Positions 51,567-62,559 of a stretch of 64,000 bases of DNA are shown piece after piece. The translations under genes and the position numbers were made by a program. How positions within the stretch are numbered: the first letter of the stretch is position 1; each line of letters opens with the position of its first letter. The notes below the pieces were generated by a model. That model had not been told where the DNA came from. It was given only the letters and a program-made list of their open reading frames with translations, and ran no database searches. The stretch is from Branchiostoma lanceolatum (lineage: Eukaryota > Chordata > Leptocardii > Amphioxiformes > Branchiostomatidae), in NCBI RefSeq assembly GCF_035083965.1, contig NC_089731.1:4503001-4567000 (forward strand). The letters are read 5' to 3'.

Positions 51567-51800
51567 TGCCAGAAGGTGGGCTGGTTATGACCAGACAATT
51601 AGTTAGAATCGGAGATTCCTGCACACATGTCGGACCGGTTTATCCACATTCGTCCTCGACAAACCAGCTGTCGCCTCGTTCTCCTGATGGTAGCGAAGGC
51701 GTGTCCATACCAATGCAGACAATATCCTGGTACAGGCGCTAGGTGTATTTCCTTACGAAACGGCCATGCAAGCAGCACTGTGTACAACTGGTAAGAACCG
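51567..51800 (+). promoter_or_regulatory. SLC35G unit B conserved upstream block and donor
   Basis: GCCAGAAGGTGGGCTGGTTA, TGACCAGACAATTAGTTAGA and ACCGGTTTATCCACATTCGT match the other units. It ends at a putative donor CAACTG|GTAAGAACC. Confidence 0.45.
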
Positions 51801-52113
51801 TATCCTTATACAGATCTGGTTGTTTTCAGTATTTGATAACATGTAAAGGTCTACAAGAAAGCCAATGCCTGCTGTATGTTTTGAAAATATAACATCCAAG
51901 TAGATGATGCATGCTCGGTAAAGCAGAGACCTGATATGAAAACAAGAACATGTCTGTGATATCTGTAGCATGGACAGTCGAGACAAGTTTCCGATAAAGG
52001 CGTCTTCATTATTATGTGATCTTTGTCTTTAGGTACCCATCGTGGAGTATTCCTGTAAGTTACTTTACCTTCGTTGTGATTGGAATGGAAAAATGACGTG
52101 TTGCTGTGTCTCA

Positions 52114-52169
52114 TACGCCAAAAATGTTCAACATTTTATCCAGTGGCTTGAGTAACCATTTTTGGCGTA
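52114..52169. repeat. Fold-back element
   Basis: TACGCCAAAAATG and CATTTTTGGCGTA are perfect 13-base inverted ends 30 bases apart. Confidence 0.7.
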
Positions 52170-52269
52170 TCTTACTACCTGGATGTCTAACCTTCATCAA
52201 TTCAGTGTCTTATGTTTGCGGCTAAAATAATTTCACTGTTACAATTAATAGTGATGATAAGTAATTTAG

Positions 52270-52521
52270 CCTCAATAGTAGGCTCTTTGGGGTCTTTTTG
52301 GCGCTTATAATACACTTCTTGATGGCAACTTCTTTTTCTAATGGGTTGTTTGTGCAGCCATTAGGCTCGTAGAAATGGTTACGGCTGGCTGCACAAACAA
52401 CCCAGTACAAAAATAAGTCATCAGCAAGAAGTGTTTGATCGCCCCAAAAGGTAGCCTGGAGTCCAGCCTTATCAGCTTTCCGAACGGAATTTAAAGCTGA
52501 TAAGGCTGGACTCCAGGCTAC
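52270..52521. repeat. Compound fold-back element with two strong hairpins
   Basis: Hairpin one has 19-base perfect arms (TGGGTTGTTTGTGCAGCCA, 52342-52360 and 52386-52404). Hairpin two has 29-base perfect arms (52451-52479 and 52493-52521) beginning GTAGCCTGGAGTCCAGCC. Outer imperfect arms (CACTTCTTG facing CAAGAAGTG) extend the first. This element is absent from the equivalent part of unit C. Confidence 0.85.
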
Positions 52522-52869
52522 TAAAAGGCTCATAGAGCCTGCCATGGAGGCTAGGGTAATCGCGGTATCATGATCTCGCGGTGGTGGGGTTACTGAAAAA
52601 ACACAAAAATAAGATCCAAAGAGACCATTTCAAGGGTTACAGCGTTGTTTCGTAACTTCCACATACCGGTGTCACGACAAACAATGTCCACCCGCCAGAC
52701 AATTCCCTATACACTGCTAATTAGGCAAATCAGAGGTACGTCACACTCGTGGTGCATGGTAATTTGCAAGCAGAAGTCTGAGGGGATTTTGGAAGAAGGG
52801 ATAGCTCTGTGGAGACTGACCCAACCCTAAACATATAACGTCCTTATCCTGACCGTATGGTGGGAACGC

Positions 52870-53378
52870 ACTACCACCATACGTGAGGCGAATGTTCAGC
52901 CTCCGAAGGGATGAAGTAGCACGGCACACCAGGTCGACCACAACAGACTACCTCATCACCCCAAAACCTAACCTAGAGGCATATAGGAGAAGTCTGGCCT
53001 ACTCTGGCTCAGTTGCATGGAATAAAACACAACCACACATTAGGGCGGCTTCGTCCATCCATGTCTTCAAATACCTATTGGATCATACATAATTAGCCCT
53101 TGAGTGCAAATATGGACTGGATAACGGATTAATGACTTAATTATGTACTATGATGTATTCATGTATTCATTTATCTAATTATTCATTCAACTATTTATTT
53201 TGATGTATTTTCCATGATTGTATTGATATCGGTTACGTTAAGTTTACGTTAAGTTTATTTTTGTACCGTGACTCCTGCCCCTCCGTTTCACTTCGACCTT
53301 GTCGAAAAGCGGCCATATTATGGCCGAACAAGCATTCGAAGTAAAATAAAGGCTTTGACTTGACTTGACTTGATTTCC
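52870..53378 (+). mobile_element. 5'-truncated non-LTR retrotransposon, C-terminal remnant and 3'UTR
   Basis: The frame 52883-53092 reads LRRDEVARHTRS, DYLITPKPNLEAYRRSLAYS and SVAWNKTQPHIRAASS, the C-terminal end typical of CR1/jockey-like reverse transcriptase proteins, with its natural TAG. The 3'UTR ends in AAATAAAGG and (CTTGA)n. Unit C lacks it: the sequence flanking it (AACCCTAAAC and GCAGTAC/TCAGTAC) is nearly continuous there, so insertion followed the duplication. Confidence 0.8.
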
Positions 53379-54144
53379 AACACAACTTGGGCTCAGTACA
53401 GCATCTGGCATTTATTTGGCAAAGACCACAAAAAAGGTATATTCTGTTCTGGTTAGGGCTATAGACTCGCTTGCAGATGGTATCCTCTCCAGGATATAAT
53501 TGGTATTTTTTTTTTGTATTTTCATGAATACGGGGAGACCAGTTTTGAATGTTGGACATCTGATATAATTTTTCTTCTTGTTTTGCGTCAATTACAGGAA
53601 AGATAATTGATTAACAGCTCCCAAATACATGTAGCCAGGGGAGATGCAATGGAGGAGGGGGGTTGTCATTACAACATTTTGTGCCAAATTCAGGAAGGCT
53701 GTCTGCGTGTACTTCGGGGTTGGGAAGGAATAGCTATTGAAATCGACGTATAAAACCCTCGCACTGCTAATTTTCAACTAACGTGAGCAATTTAGTGTCA
53801 CCTTTGTACAATGAAGGGATTATTTTATAATCTAGGGGATACATTTTCAAGATTTGTCCATATCAAATTTCCTGAAATGAGTATTTTCTCGTGTCCTTTA
53901 CAGGCGATTTTTTCATAAGCCACATCCATCGACGTTACAACGACTTTATCTATGATATGTATACACCCTGACATGACAGACGTCCATCATTGCATACCGG
54001 ATTCTATAGTCTGATTGTACAGTCTGATTGACTGGTGAAGGAAAGAGTGCGATTGTAGATAAGGCTGTATGTTATGACTTGATGAAAGATCGTGATCAGG
54101 AGCTAAACAATTTGTTTATTACGTTTTCCATACTAGTATAAAGA
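53379..54144. other. Spacer in unit B
   Basis: Unit sequence is shared with 59500-60100 in unit C. No coding signal is seen. Confidence 0.4.
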
Positions 54145-54671
54145 AGAGAAGGAGCATCACCACCCGCCTGCTGTGCTGTAACGGAAAGAACACACAGAGA
54201 AGGAGAGAGCATTACATCTTCAGTTTACTGATAGACGACATCAGCGCGGTTGCAGCTTCCTGACGAGGGAAGGCATCAGCGAAGCTGTGCGTTTCTGAAA
54301 GAGGGCATCAACCACGTTGCAGCAGTCTTCGAGAATGTCATCGGCAGGTCAAGTTCTCATCAGGAGTGACCAGAGCTAGAGAAAACAGATGGAAACGGAC
54401 AGAATAACTGAAGACAACAGTCGTCATTGACCTACAAAACTCTTGAACATTTAGAGAAATAGATAATTGAAGATAGAGATCGTACAGGGCTACAGGTTCC
54501 AGCCTATATAGGAATGCAATTTCACATGTAATATCACGGATACAGGAGTTTAATTGTATTCAATTTGATACTACGTGAAAGTAACATCTACTGTTACAGA
54601 AAAAATCACTCCGGTGCTTTGATAAATTTTCAATCAATCATAAGGAAGCACGAGTGCGAGAACCAGGCAAA
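54145..54671 (+). promoter_or_regulatory. 5' leader of SLC35G-B with short minisatellite
   Basis: The leader starts after a CATACTAG acceptor near 54132-54140. ACATCAGCGCGGTTGCAGCT-type units occur about three to four times (54219-54330), the shortest array of the family. GAGAACCAGGCAAA precedes the ATG as in copy A. Confidence 0.5.
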
Positions 54672-55691
54672 ATGGCATTTTCGGACAACACTAACGAATG
54701 TGAAAATGATGCAAGGACAAAGGTAATGACTTCGTTGAAGGCAGCAAAAGGCATTTTACTGAGCCTCATATCAGCCATTTGTTTCGCTTTCTCCGGTGAA
54801 TTCACAGCATTGGCAAGCAAGGATGGCATCCCGAGTTTCCAAATAATCTTCCTTAAACGATTCATCGAGCTTTGTACAGTTGTCCCTATTGTAGCGTTCA
54901 GTCGGCCAAGATTAACAGGTGAAAACAGACATCAGAACATTATACTACTCGTCTTTGTGATTGTCTCAAATGTTGGAAACGCCGTGGTACATCTATCTTT
55001 TACCTACACTGTTCCTGGCATCGCCTTTGGCATCATAAAAGGTTCGGTGCCTTTCTTCGTAGCCTGTATCGGATTTCTGTTCTTAAAGGAACATGTCTCT
55101 CTTTTTGAAGGTAGTGCAATTCTCATTAGTGTAACAGGAGTTGTTTTAGTGGCGGTTGGTATGACGCATATAGCTGCAATACCCACCAAGCTACTAATGT
55201 TGTCCATTGGTTTTCCACTGTTTGCTGCGTTCCCCTTGGCTCTTGACACTGTTATCATTCGGTACCTGACAGGTAAACTAGGGGTGCCCATGTTCACATC
55301 TTTGCTGTATCAAGATTTTATTGGGGCAGTAGCCTTACTTGGTATAACCTACGCGGCAGAGACTCCAGTCTGGACAATGTCGTTGCGAACAGCGTTATAC
55401 GTGGTAGGACTCGGGGTGAGCAAGAGTCTTGCGAGCATATTCCTCTTTGAATCCTTGAAAGAAGTAAAGGCATACACGTCAACAGCAGTGGGAATATTTG
55501 TCATCCCCATCACTATCCTACTAGACTACTTGTTCATGCAGAAAGTACCGAATTCCCTCCAAGTTGCGGGCGTGGCCTTTGTGATGTTAGGAGTACTGTT
55601 AGTTAGCGTGTATACATGGTGGACCTCTCGTCGAGAGGAGCTGAAAAGAACATTTCTAGAAACACTCAATTTTGATCCTGACGAGAGATAG
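54672..55691 (+). CDS. SLC35G-like EamA/DMT transporter, copy B
   Basis: 339 residues in one exon, with the same ten-helix, two-EamA-repeat plan as copy A and the highest similarity to it (shared SAICFAFSGEFTALA, GIPSFQIIFLKRF, LTGENRHQNI, AAETPVWTMSLRTALYVVGL). The GTG 18 bases upstream is in frame but is leader sequence; the ATG matches the conserved start. The tail ends NFDPDER. AATAAA at 56250-56255 likely ends the transcript. No lesion is seen. Confidence 0.88.
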   Translation: MAFSDNTNECENDARTKVMTSLKAAKGILLSLISAICFAFSGEFTALASKDGIPSFQIIFLKRFIELCTVVPIVAFSRPRLTGENRHQNIILLVFVIVSNVGNAVVHLSFTYTVPGIAFGIIKGSVPFFVACIGFLFLKEHVSLFEGSAILISVTGVVLVAVGMTHIAAIPTKLLMLSIGFPLFAAFPLALDTVIIRYLTGKLGVPMFTSLLYQDFIGAVALLGITYAAETPVWTMSLRTALYVVGLGVSKSLASIFLFESLKEVKAYTSTAVGIFVIPITILLDYLFMQKVPNSLQVAGVAFVMLGVLLVSVYTWWTSRREELKRTFLETLNFDPDER

Positions 55692-56309
55692 GAGAATTCT
55701 AAAGGCAAAGCTCGATGATGTGTCTTTGTTATGTACTCCAATTGTCTAACATAGCCCAGGGGAACTTATTTACATTACTAACCCAACTTCCCTGTAGGTA
55801 AGAGATTTAAAACATACTTTTGTAAAGTACGTAGGTAATGTGCTGTAATATGTACAGGTTTGAATGTTTTTTGTTCTATCTAAATAGGTGGAGATGTGGA
55901 CTTGTATTGTCAAACAGTGCAACCTGATTATGATTATATTTCTGCATTACTACGAATATGTGTTTAATTAACCTATCTCTATGCACAGTTACTATTCATT
56001 GTCATCATACTGAGAACGTATTATGGTGAACAAAGTAGAAGGCAAGTACGCTCGGTAATAGACTTTACAAATGGATAGATATCATCTCCTCCTTTCTTAT
56101 AATACATTTATCTCCATAATTTTTTTGTTCTCCTCCGTTCACCTGGGGTTCATTCGTGCCCCAGAGCTATGACTATACTATGTTTTCATCCGTCGTATTA
56201 TTAACTTTTATTCTGATATCTCGGGGGTTTTGTCACCCAGCAGGTTGTTAATAAACAAACAGCAAATTATCGTGTTTCATGCATTTGTAAAGCTCTTTTA
56301 ACAGTTTTT
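55692..56309 (+). other. 3' untranslated region after copy B
   Basis: Nearly collinear with 61956-62560 after copy C (GGAGAATTCTAAAG, CTCGATGAT, TTACTAACCCAAC), and more distantly with copy A. AATAAA lies at 56250-56255. Confidence 0.55.
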
Positions 56310-56850
56310 TTGCCAGAAGGTGACCTGGTTATGACCAGACAATTAGTTAGAACCGGAGACTCTTGCACACATGTTGGACCGGTTTATCCAATTCGTCCTC
56401 GACCAACCAGCTGTAGCCTCGTACCCTCGACGGTAGTGTAATAATCACGAGGGCGTTTCTATGCCAATGCAGATCACATCTTGGTATGTCAGTGCGGAAC
56501 GGCCATGCTAACACTATACACCCCACTAAAGCTGAACTGTATGGAACATTACCATCCGTATCATCAACCATACGAGAGAGAAGGGTACGGTTTACAGGGC
56601 ATAGCTACAGAAACAAAGAAGAGCTTGTAAGCGAACTCCTGCTCTGGACACCAAATCGTGGGCACTCCCGTGTCGGGCGACCCCGACGGACCTACATAGA
56701 CCAACTTGCTGGGGACTGTGTAGGGGCGAGCTCGTAAGAACTAGACCAACTAATGGCGGACAGTGACGCTTGGAGGGAGAGAGCAGCCTTAGTTGGGCAA
56801 GCCGCCCGATATGATGATGATGAACAGCATTCGCACAATTGGTAAGATCT
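56310..56850 (+). promoter_or_regulatory. SLC35G unit C upstream block, interrupted
   Basis: GCCAGAAGGTGACCTGGTTA...ACCGGTTTATCC...GAACGGCCATGC matches unit B up to about 56510. The remainder, CAGCATTCGCACAATTG|GTAAGATC, resumes at 56823. Between them lies a retrotransposon fragment. The putative first exon of copy C is therefore split. Confidence 0.45.
56512..56822 (+). mobile_element. RTE-like retrotransposon C-terminal fragment with (GAT)n tail
   Basis: The frame reads ELYGTLPSVSSTIRERRVRF, then GHSYRNKEELVSELLLWTPN, then VGRPRRTYIDQL, the C-terminal end of RTE-type reverse transcriptases (RRLRFAGH...SDLLLW...GRP). The frame breaks at TAA after GASS; related residues (LMADSDAWRERA) follow. 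It ends GATATGATGATGATGA, a short tandem tail as in RTE elements. Confidence 0.75.
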
Positions 56851-58360
56851 AGAACCGTCTCCTTATACAAATCTGGTTGTTTTCAGTATTTGATTAAATA
56901 TCAAAGGAAACCCAGGCAATATCAGGGTCCGAAAAATCGGATTTTGAAAGTCGTCATTTCTATACAATGATTAGTTCAAACAACACTATCACAATGTATG
57001 GCAACGTCCATGATGCAAAAAGATGACGTTGTTGTGAAGTGAGAACTCACTGAAAATCATGGCCGGAGTTTTTGTAGGCTCATGAAACAAAGGGGATCAT
57101 CGTACGGCACGATTTTGACCGGTTTTTGAAATCCTAAAAGTATGAAGTTATTACGCAGATGTGCTAAACAATTTTAGTAAATGTCACCACCATAAAGATT
57201 TCAGCATTTTTTTTTAATTTCCATTTTTTGGCCCAAATATTGCTTTTGTTGCCTTTAAGGTCTACAATAAATTCAATGCCTGTTGTATGTGTGAAAATGT
57301 AACGTCCAAGTTGATGATAAATGCCTAGTTGGATAGCAAACAAGATACATATTGTTTGTTTTGTTTTGTTTGTTTATTTATTTAACCAGGAATACAGTAT
57401 CGCCTGGCGGCGTTTTTCAACGATTCCTGGGGGGTTCAACCCCTTACATAATAGTACATAGCAACAATAAAAATCCAAATAATAACAAATAATACAGGAA
57501 TTAACTTAAAAATATAGCTATTCATCAAACAGAAATCCTGAGTTAGATAACAACTGAAGTAACGATAACGTAATAGGCTAGAAATATTTAGCCAAAACAT
57601 AATGATGAAGAATCAAAACAATGACCCAAACTCAAATATAAATAAACAAGAAGTGAATTTGCATATCAATGGGTAAATCATAAGAAAACTCATGTCAAAA
57701 ATGTGGGTCACTACAAAACGTCAAACATAACATAGAGAAAAGAAAGGTCGACTAGAAAGGAGTTTGTATACATATATCAATGTTTAGCATATATATTTCA
57801 TTAGGCTTCAAATCATTTTTCCGCATCTCCTATGGCTTATTGTGCTTTTAGTTTACCCACATTTATGTTTGTTTGCCCTTTGATGTTAAGCTTCCAAGCT
57901 TTTAAATGTATAATGTTTCTATCAGAATTTCTATATGCCCAAAATAAAGATCGAATGATTAAATGATTCATTGCCTCTACATGCCGACAAGAAATTAAAT
58001 GTCTGCTGCATGTTTAAACACGTCTCATCAATAACAATAGAATCCACTTGGCATTTATACCCGACCCGGTATTTCGCTTTAGAAGATAGTTTGGGATAAG
58101 ATATCAGGCCTGTTAGCTAGGTTTGTAGAATAGAATGCAGGCACACCGCATGTAACCACCGCACTTAGCATGTGTGGAATTACATGCCGAATCGAAGTAG
58201 ATGATACGCCGCGATTCGGTTAAGAAGTAGAGCCCGAGTAAGAAACACGAACAGATCTGTGATCTCTGAAGCATTACCTGTGGCACGACAAATAATTGCC
58301 ACCTGCCAGATGATTCCCCAGGCACTGCTTTTTCAGTTAACCTGAGAGGAGAGAATCACG
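56851..58360. other. Putative 5' intron of unit C, left part, with a retroelement 3' end
   Basis: At about 57345-57560 a minus-oriented retroelement 3' end is visible: on the minus strand CGCCAGGCGATACTGTATTC, CTGGTTAAATAAATAAAC, then (CAAA)n. The rest shows no coding signal; 58260-58345 is unit sequence shared with 52640-52720. Confidence 0.5.
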
Positions 58361-59386
58361 TAGCCTCCGTTGCAGGTCTCCCCAGGGCGATTTTTATTTG
58401 GGGGGGGGGGGGGGGGCGGTGCCGCGTATCTGCTTGAGCCCTCGTATCTGCTAGGGATCTCGTGACCGCTGTGGCCCTGTGTCCGCCGTCAGGGAGCTTG
58501 CAGGCTTGTACTAGCCAGAAGTGTCGCCTAGCAGATGTGTCGTCATATGAAGACACTTCTGGATATCCAAAATGCGCTCCTTCTGGTGCAGCAATGTGCG
58601 CTGATTGGTGCAATGGTGCAGTCAATCATGGTGATTGACAGGACCACCATTCACTCCAAGGTTTCCATATTTGGTTCGCATTCCTGCATATCCATGATCC
58701 GTGTTCGTGCCCCCCCCCCCCCCAAAAAAATACAAAATCGCCGTGGGGCGGCCTGCAACCTCTCCGACGGCGGACACAGGGTCACGGCAAACTACGAAAG
58801 CCACGCTCTCCTTTGTCAACACTCAGTTCCAGTGATGAAAGTGGCTGACTTGTCCCCGGGCACTGGTATTAATCCAGTGTGGAAGGCGCGGCTTTTGTAC
58901 ATCAGCACTCGGCTCCAGTGCTGCCGGCGGTTTCAGCACTGGGTGACCAGTGCTGAATGGTATATGACATGACCCACCGCCGCTCCGTCGCGCTTTCAGC
59001 ACTGGTAACCAATTGCTGAGCTCAACTCAGCACTGGACAACGAGTGCTCAAACAAGTTTCATTACTGGAATCCCGCAGTACTAAAAGAGCTTAAGCACTG
59101 GAACACAGCCATTCAGCACTGGAAAACGAGTGCTGAACTTTCTTCAGCACTGAAAAACGATCGAGTGCTGAACTTTCCTCAGCACTGGAAAACCAGTGCT
59201 GAGGCCTATTCGCCCGTTGATTCAGCACTGGAATACCAGTGCAGAAAGCGACTGGCTTTCGTAGACTTGCCAGGGTCACAGCGGTGACGAGATCCCTAGC
59301 AGATACGGGGCTCAAGCAGATACGCGGCGCCCCCCCCCCCCCCCCCCCAAAAAAAATCGCCGTGGGGAGGCCTGCAACGGAAGCTA
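58361..59386. mobile_element. ~1 kb inverted-repeat element with G/C-run ends and hairpin-array core
   Basis: Ends TAGCCTCCGTTGCAGG and CCTGCAACGGAAGCTA begin inverted repeats of about 120 bases. The repeats include a 17-base G run (left) and a matching C run (right), then CGCGTATCTGCTTGAGCCC and CTAGCAGATACG-type arms. A third internal copy of the end (C run, AAAAAAA, TCGCCGTGGGGCGGCCTGCA) lies at 58709-58800, suggesting nesting or rearrangement. There is no transposase. Confidence 0.75.
58903..59250. repeat. Array of CAGCACTGG...AGTGCTG hairpins
   Basis: About eight short palindromes follow each other, for example TTCAGCACTGGAAAACGAGT then GCTGAA. Each has 7-9-base arms around a 4-10-base loop, with differing spacers. 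It occupies the core of the inverted-repeat element. Confidence 0.8.
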
Positions 59387-59742
59387 AAAATAACATGAGA
59401 TTCATGGGGCGGTACTTTCCGAGCAGAAGTCTGAGCGAATTTTTGAAGAAGGGAGATAGACTAACCCTAAACCAAGCCTTAACATATCTAACCCTAGCAC
59501 TGACACCACTTATCGTAGGCAGTACCGCATCTGGTAGTTATTTGGTAAAGGAAGTATTTGGTGCTACGCCAAAGAACTTTACAAATTAATTTAGTCATTG
59601 TCGGTTGTTTTGGACTGTAGACTTACTTGTAGATGGTCCCAATACTCCGCGTTAAGTACAACGCGCGGTCCTTAGTCTAGGATGCAATATCTATTTTGTA
59701 TACTGAAAAGAGAATAGAACATTCTTCAATCAGTGAAATATC
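59387..59742. other. Spacer in unit C
   Basis: Unit sequence shared with 52770-52830 and 53390-53500 in unit B. The open frame here (to 59589) is not conserved in unit B and is not called as a gene. Confidence 0.5.
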
Positions 59743-59909
59743 TTAAAGGTAACAAACACGTACCTCCAAATTGTCCACTGTACGTCTTGTTCACGGAGTG
59801 ACCTAGTCTCGTGAGAACACGAGACTAGGACGAGACTTGCGTAGATCTTCCGGCCTCCCCTGATACAGTGGACATCGAAAATTCGGAGGTACGTGTTTGT
59901 TACCTTTAA
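59743..59909. mobile_element. MITE with 35-45-base inverted ends
   Basis: TTAAAGGTAACAAACACGTA and its inverse extend through CCTCC...GTCCACTGTA on both sides. The core has a perfect hairpin, CCTAGTCTCGTG-AGAA-CACGAGACTAGG. TTCTTCAATCAGTGA occurs on both flanks. A left-deleted copy lies at 62690-62795. Confidence 0.8.
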
Positions 59910-60110
59910 TTCTTCAATCAGTGACTTAAGTCACCGATTGAAGAATATTTTAGTAACTGCGATTATACGTGACTGATGATTCTCTTCAACGAGAATAGAA
60001 CATGCTTGACTGTTAGGCAACTGGTATAAGTTTTGGTTGTTGTTTGCTTTAATCACAGGGTCGATCAATATTGTTTAGAGACATTAATGATGTTCATTTT
60101 CCTCATACAG

Positions 60111-60935
60111 AAGACAGCGAACACTACCTCGCTCCTGATATGCTGAAAGTTAAAGACAATCAGTAAATGAGACAGCATTATATCTGCAACACAGGATCAA
60201 TCAACGAGGCTGTAGATGTGCAAGAGAGAACATCAGCGAGGTTGAAGCTACCAGAAAGAGAACATCAACTAGGGTGTAGATTTTTGAAAGAGAACATTAA
60301 CTAGGGTGCAGCTTTTTGAAAGAGAACATCAGCGAGGTTGTAGCTACCTGAAAGAACATCAACTAAGGTGTTGAATTTTGAAAGAGAACATCAGCGAGGT
60401 TGTGGATTCCTGGGAGAGGTCTTCAGCGATGTTGTAGCAGCCTCCTAGAGGTCTGGGGTCAAGACAGCCAGAGACAACAGACGGAAACTCAGAGTCCTTT
60501 GCACGTGCGGTCACGTCAAAACTCACAAATAGCAAACTGAAGAACAAAATCGTTCGAGGTAACAGGTTCCGGCTCATGACTAGGAATGTAATTTGCGATG
60601 CTACATCACACGAGGGCTATTGAAGCCGGAGAGAGTTAGTGGCATTGGCATTACGTAAAACACCTATTGTTGTAGACTAGACGCTGTTTTGATACTGTTT
60701 TGCAAAATAACGTTATACAGCAAGCAGTTACAAGGAAGCACATAGGCAAGAACATGGGAAATCACGTTTTCAGTTTTTAGATGTAACATCAAACGGCTGC
60801 AATTGAACCTGCGGACGGTTAATGACTTTACAAACGTGTAACATCTATCATTATAGACAAAACACTGTTGTGATACTGTATATATATCAACAAAAGTTTT
60901 AATCGCAAGGAAGCACAGAGGCAAAAAACAAAAAA
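60111..60935 (+). promoter_or_regulatory. 5' leader of SLC35G-C with 32-bp minisatellite
   Basis: After CCTCATACAG the leader opens AAGACAGCGAACACTACCTC, as in the fourth unit (63171). Eight to nine 32-base units (60175-60445) alternate between an ...ATCAGCGAGGTTGTAGC type and an ...ATCAACTAGGGTGCAGC type. Confidence 0.6.
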
Positions 60936-61955
60936 ATGACATTTTCGGACAACACTGATGAAGGCAAAATTGGTGCAAGAACAGAGACAATGTCTTCATT
61001 GAAGGCGGCAAAGGGCATTTCCCTACTCCTGATGTCAGCCACGTTTGCTTCATTCTATGCACAGTTCATAGCATTGGCAAACAAGGATGGCATACCGAGT
61101 TTCCAAATTCTCTTCGTAATGCGATTGACAGAGTTTCTATCTGTTGTACCTATAATTATCTTTTATCGCCTGCCATTGACGGGTGAAAACCGACACCAGA
61201 ATATCATGTTTGTCCTTTATGTGATCCTTACAAATGCCGCTACGATTACGCATTTTCTGTCCTTTACTTTTACAGTTCCTGGCATCGCCTTTGGCATCAT
61301 TCAAGGTTCCATGCCTTTTTTTGTTGCCTGTATAGGATTTCTGGTCTTAAATGAATCTCTAGGTGTTTTAGACGTTTGTGGGATTCTTATCAGCGTAACA
61401 GGCGTTGTTTTAGTGGCGTTTGGGATGACACAGATAGGTACAATGTCCACCGAGCTACTCGCCTTGTCAATCGGCATTCCACTACTTTCTTCATTCATCT
61501 TTGCACCTGATATGGTTCTTATGCGGTACATGACAGCTACACTAAGGATGCCAATATTCACAGCTTTGCTATATCAAAATTTACTTGGGTCAGTTGCATT
61601 ACTAGTAGTAACTTATGCGGTGGAGACTCCAGTCTGGACAATGCCGTTAAGTACAGCGCTTTACGTGGCTGGAGTCGGGGTGAGCAAGACTTTTTGCAGC
61701 ATTTCGATGTTTTTAGGCATGAAAACGATACAAGCGTACATCGCGACATCAGTTCGCATGTTCACCATCCCCATCTCTCTGCTGCTAGACTACTTGGTTC
61801 TACAGAAAGTACCGCATTTACTGCAAGCGGTGGGCGTGGTGCTGGTGATGTTGGGAATAGTGGTAGTTAGTGTGTATACATGGTGGACCTCTCGTCAGAA
61901 GGAGCTGCAAAGAGAACTTCTCGAAACGCTCAATTTTGATTCTGACGAGAGATAG
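60936..61955 (+). CDS. SLC35G-like EamA/DMT transporter, copy C
   Basis: 339 residues, one exon, ten helices, collinear with copies A and B but the most diverged. Helix 1 reads SATFASFYAQFIALA where A and B have SAICFAFSGEFTALA, losing the acidic residue of that helix. Conserved landmarks are GIPSFQI, LTGENRHQNI, PGIAFGIIQGSMPFFVACIG, LISVTGVVLVAFGM, VETPVWTMP and the tail NFDSDER. AATAAA lies at 62502-62507. The frame is intact, so the copy is probably functional, though its promoter block is interrupted by an RTE fragment. Confidence 0.88.
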   Translation: MTFSDNTDEGKIGARTETMSSLKAAKGISLLLMSATFASFYAQFIALANKDGIPSFQILFVMRLTEFLSVVPIIIFYRLPLTGENRHQNIMFVLYVILTNAATITHFLSFTFTVPGIAFGIIQGSMPFFVACIGFLVLNESLGVLDVCGILISVTGVVLVAFGMTQIGTMSTELLALSIGIPLLSSFIFAPDMVLMRYMTATLRMPIFTALLYQNLLGSVALLVVTYAVETPVWTMPLSTALYVAGVGVSKTFCSISMFLGMKTIQAYIATSVRMFTIPISLLLDYLVLQKVPHLLQAVGVVLVMLGIVVVSVYTWWTSRQKELQRELLETLNFDSDER

Positions 61956-62559
61956 GAGAATTCTAAAGACAAAGCTCGATGATATGTCTTTGTTATGTAC
62001 TCCAATTGTCTAACGAAGCCCAGGGGAACTTATTCAGATTACTAACCCAACCTCCCTGTAGGTAAGAGATTTAAAACATGCTTTTGTAAAGTACGTAGAT
62101 AATGTGCTGTAATATGTACAGGTTTGAATGTTTTCTGTATAGTTGAGGAGGTGGACTTATATAGTAACAGCCCAACATGTTGATGATATTTCTGTATTTC
62201 TGTGAATATTTGTTTAATTACCAGTAATCCATCTCAACGCACAGTAACTATTTATTGTCATCATACTGAGAGCGTATTATGGTGTATAAAGTAGAAGACA
62301 AGTACGCTTGGTAAACATACTTTACGAATTAAAAGATATCACCTCCTTTTTACTTATGAGACATGTATATCAATTTGTTCTCATCCACTCACCTGGGGTT
62401 TATTCGTGCCCCAGAACTATGACTAGTCTTTGTTTTCTTCTGTAGTATTTTTAGTATTATTGTCTTTTCTCTGATGTCTTTGGGATTTGTCACAGTTTGA
62501 TAATAAACAAACAGCAAATTATCTTGTTTCTTGCATTTTTAAAGCTCTTTTAACAATTT
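61956..62559 (+). other. 3' untranslated region after copy C
   Basis: Collinear with the 3' flank of copy B. AATAAACAAACAGCAAATTA around 62502 is the shared polyadenylation signal region. Confidence 0.55.

Noticed and set aside
54654-54671. Upstream GTG start for transporter copy B
   Set aside because: The matching bases are untranslated leader in copy A, and MTFSDNT/MAFSDNT is the conserved start.
59239-59589. 116-codon open frame
   Set aside because: It starts in the C-run inverted end of a mobile element and continues into spacer sequence that is not open in unit B.
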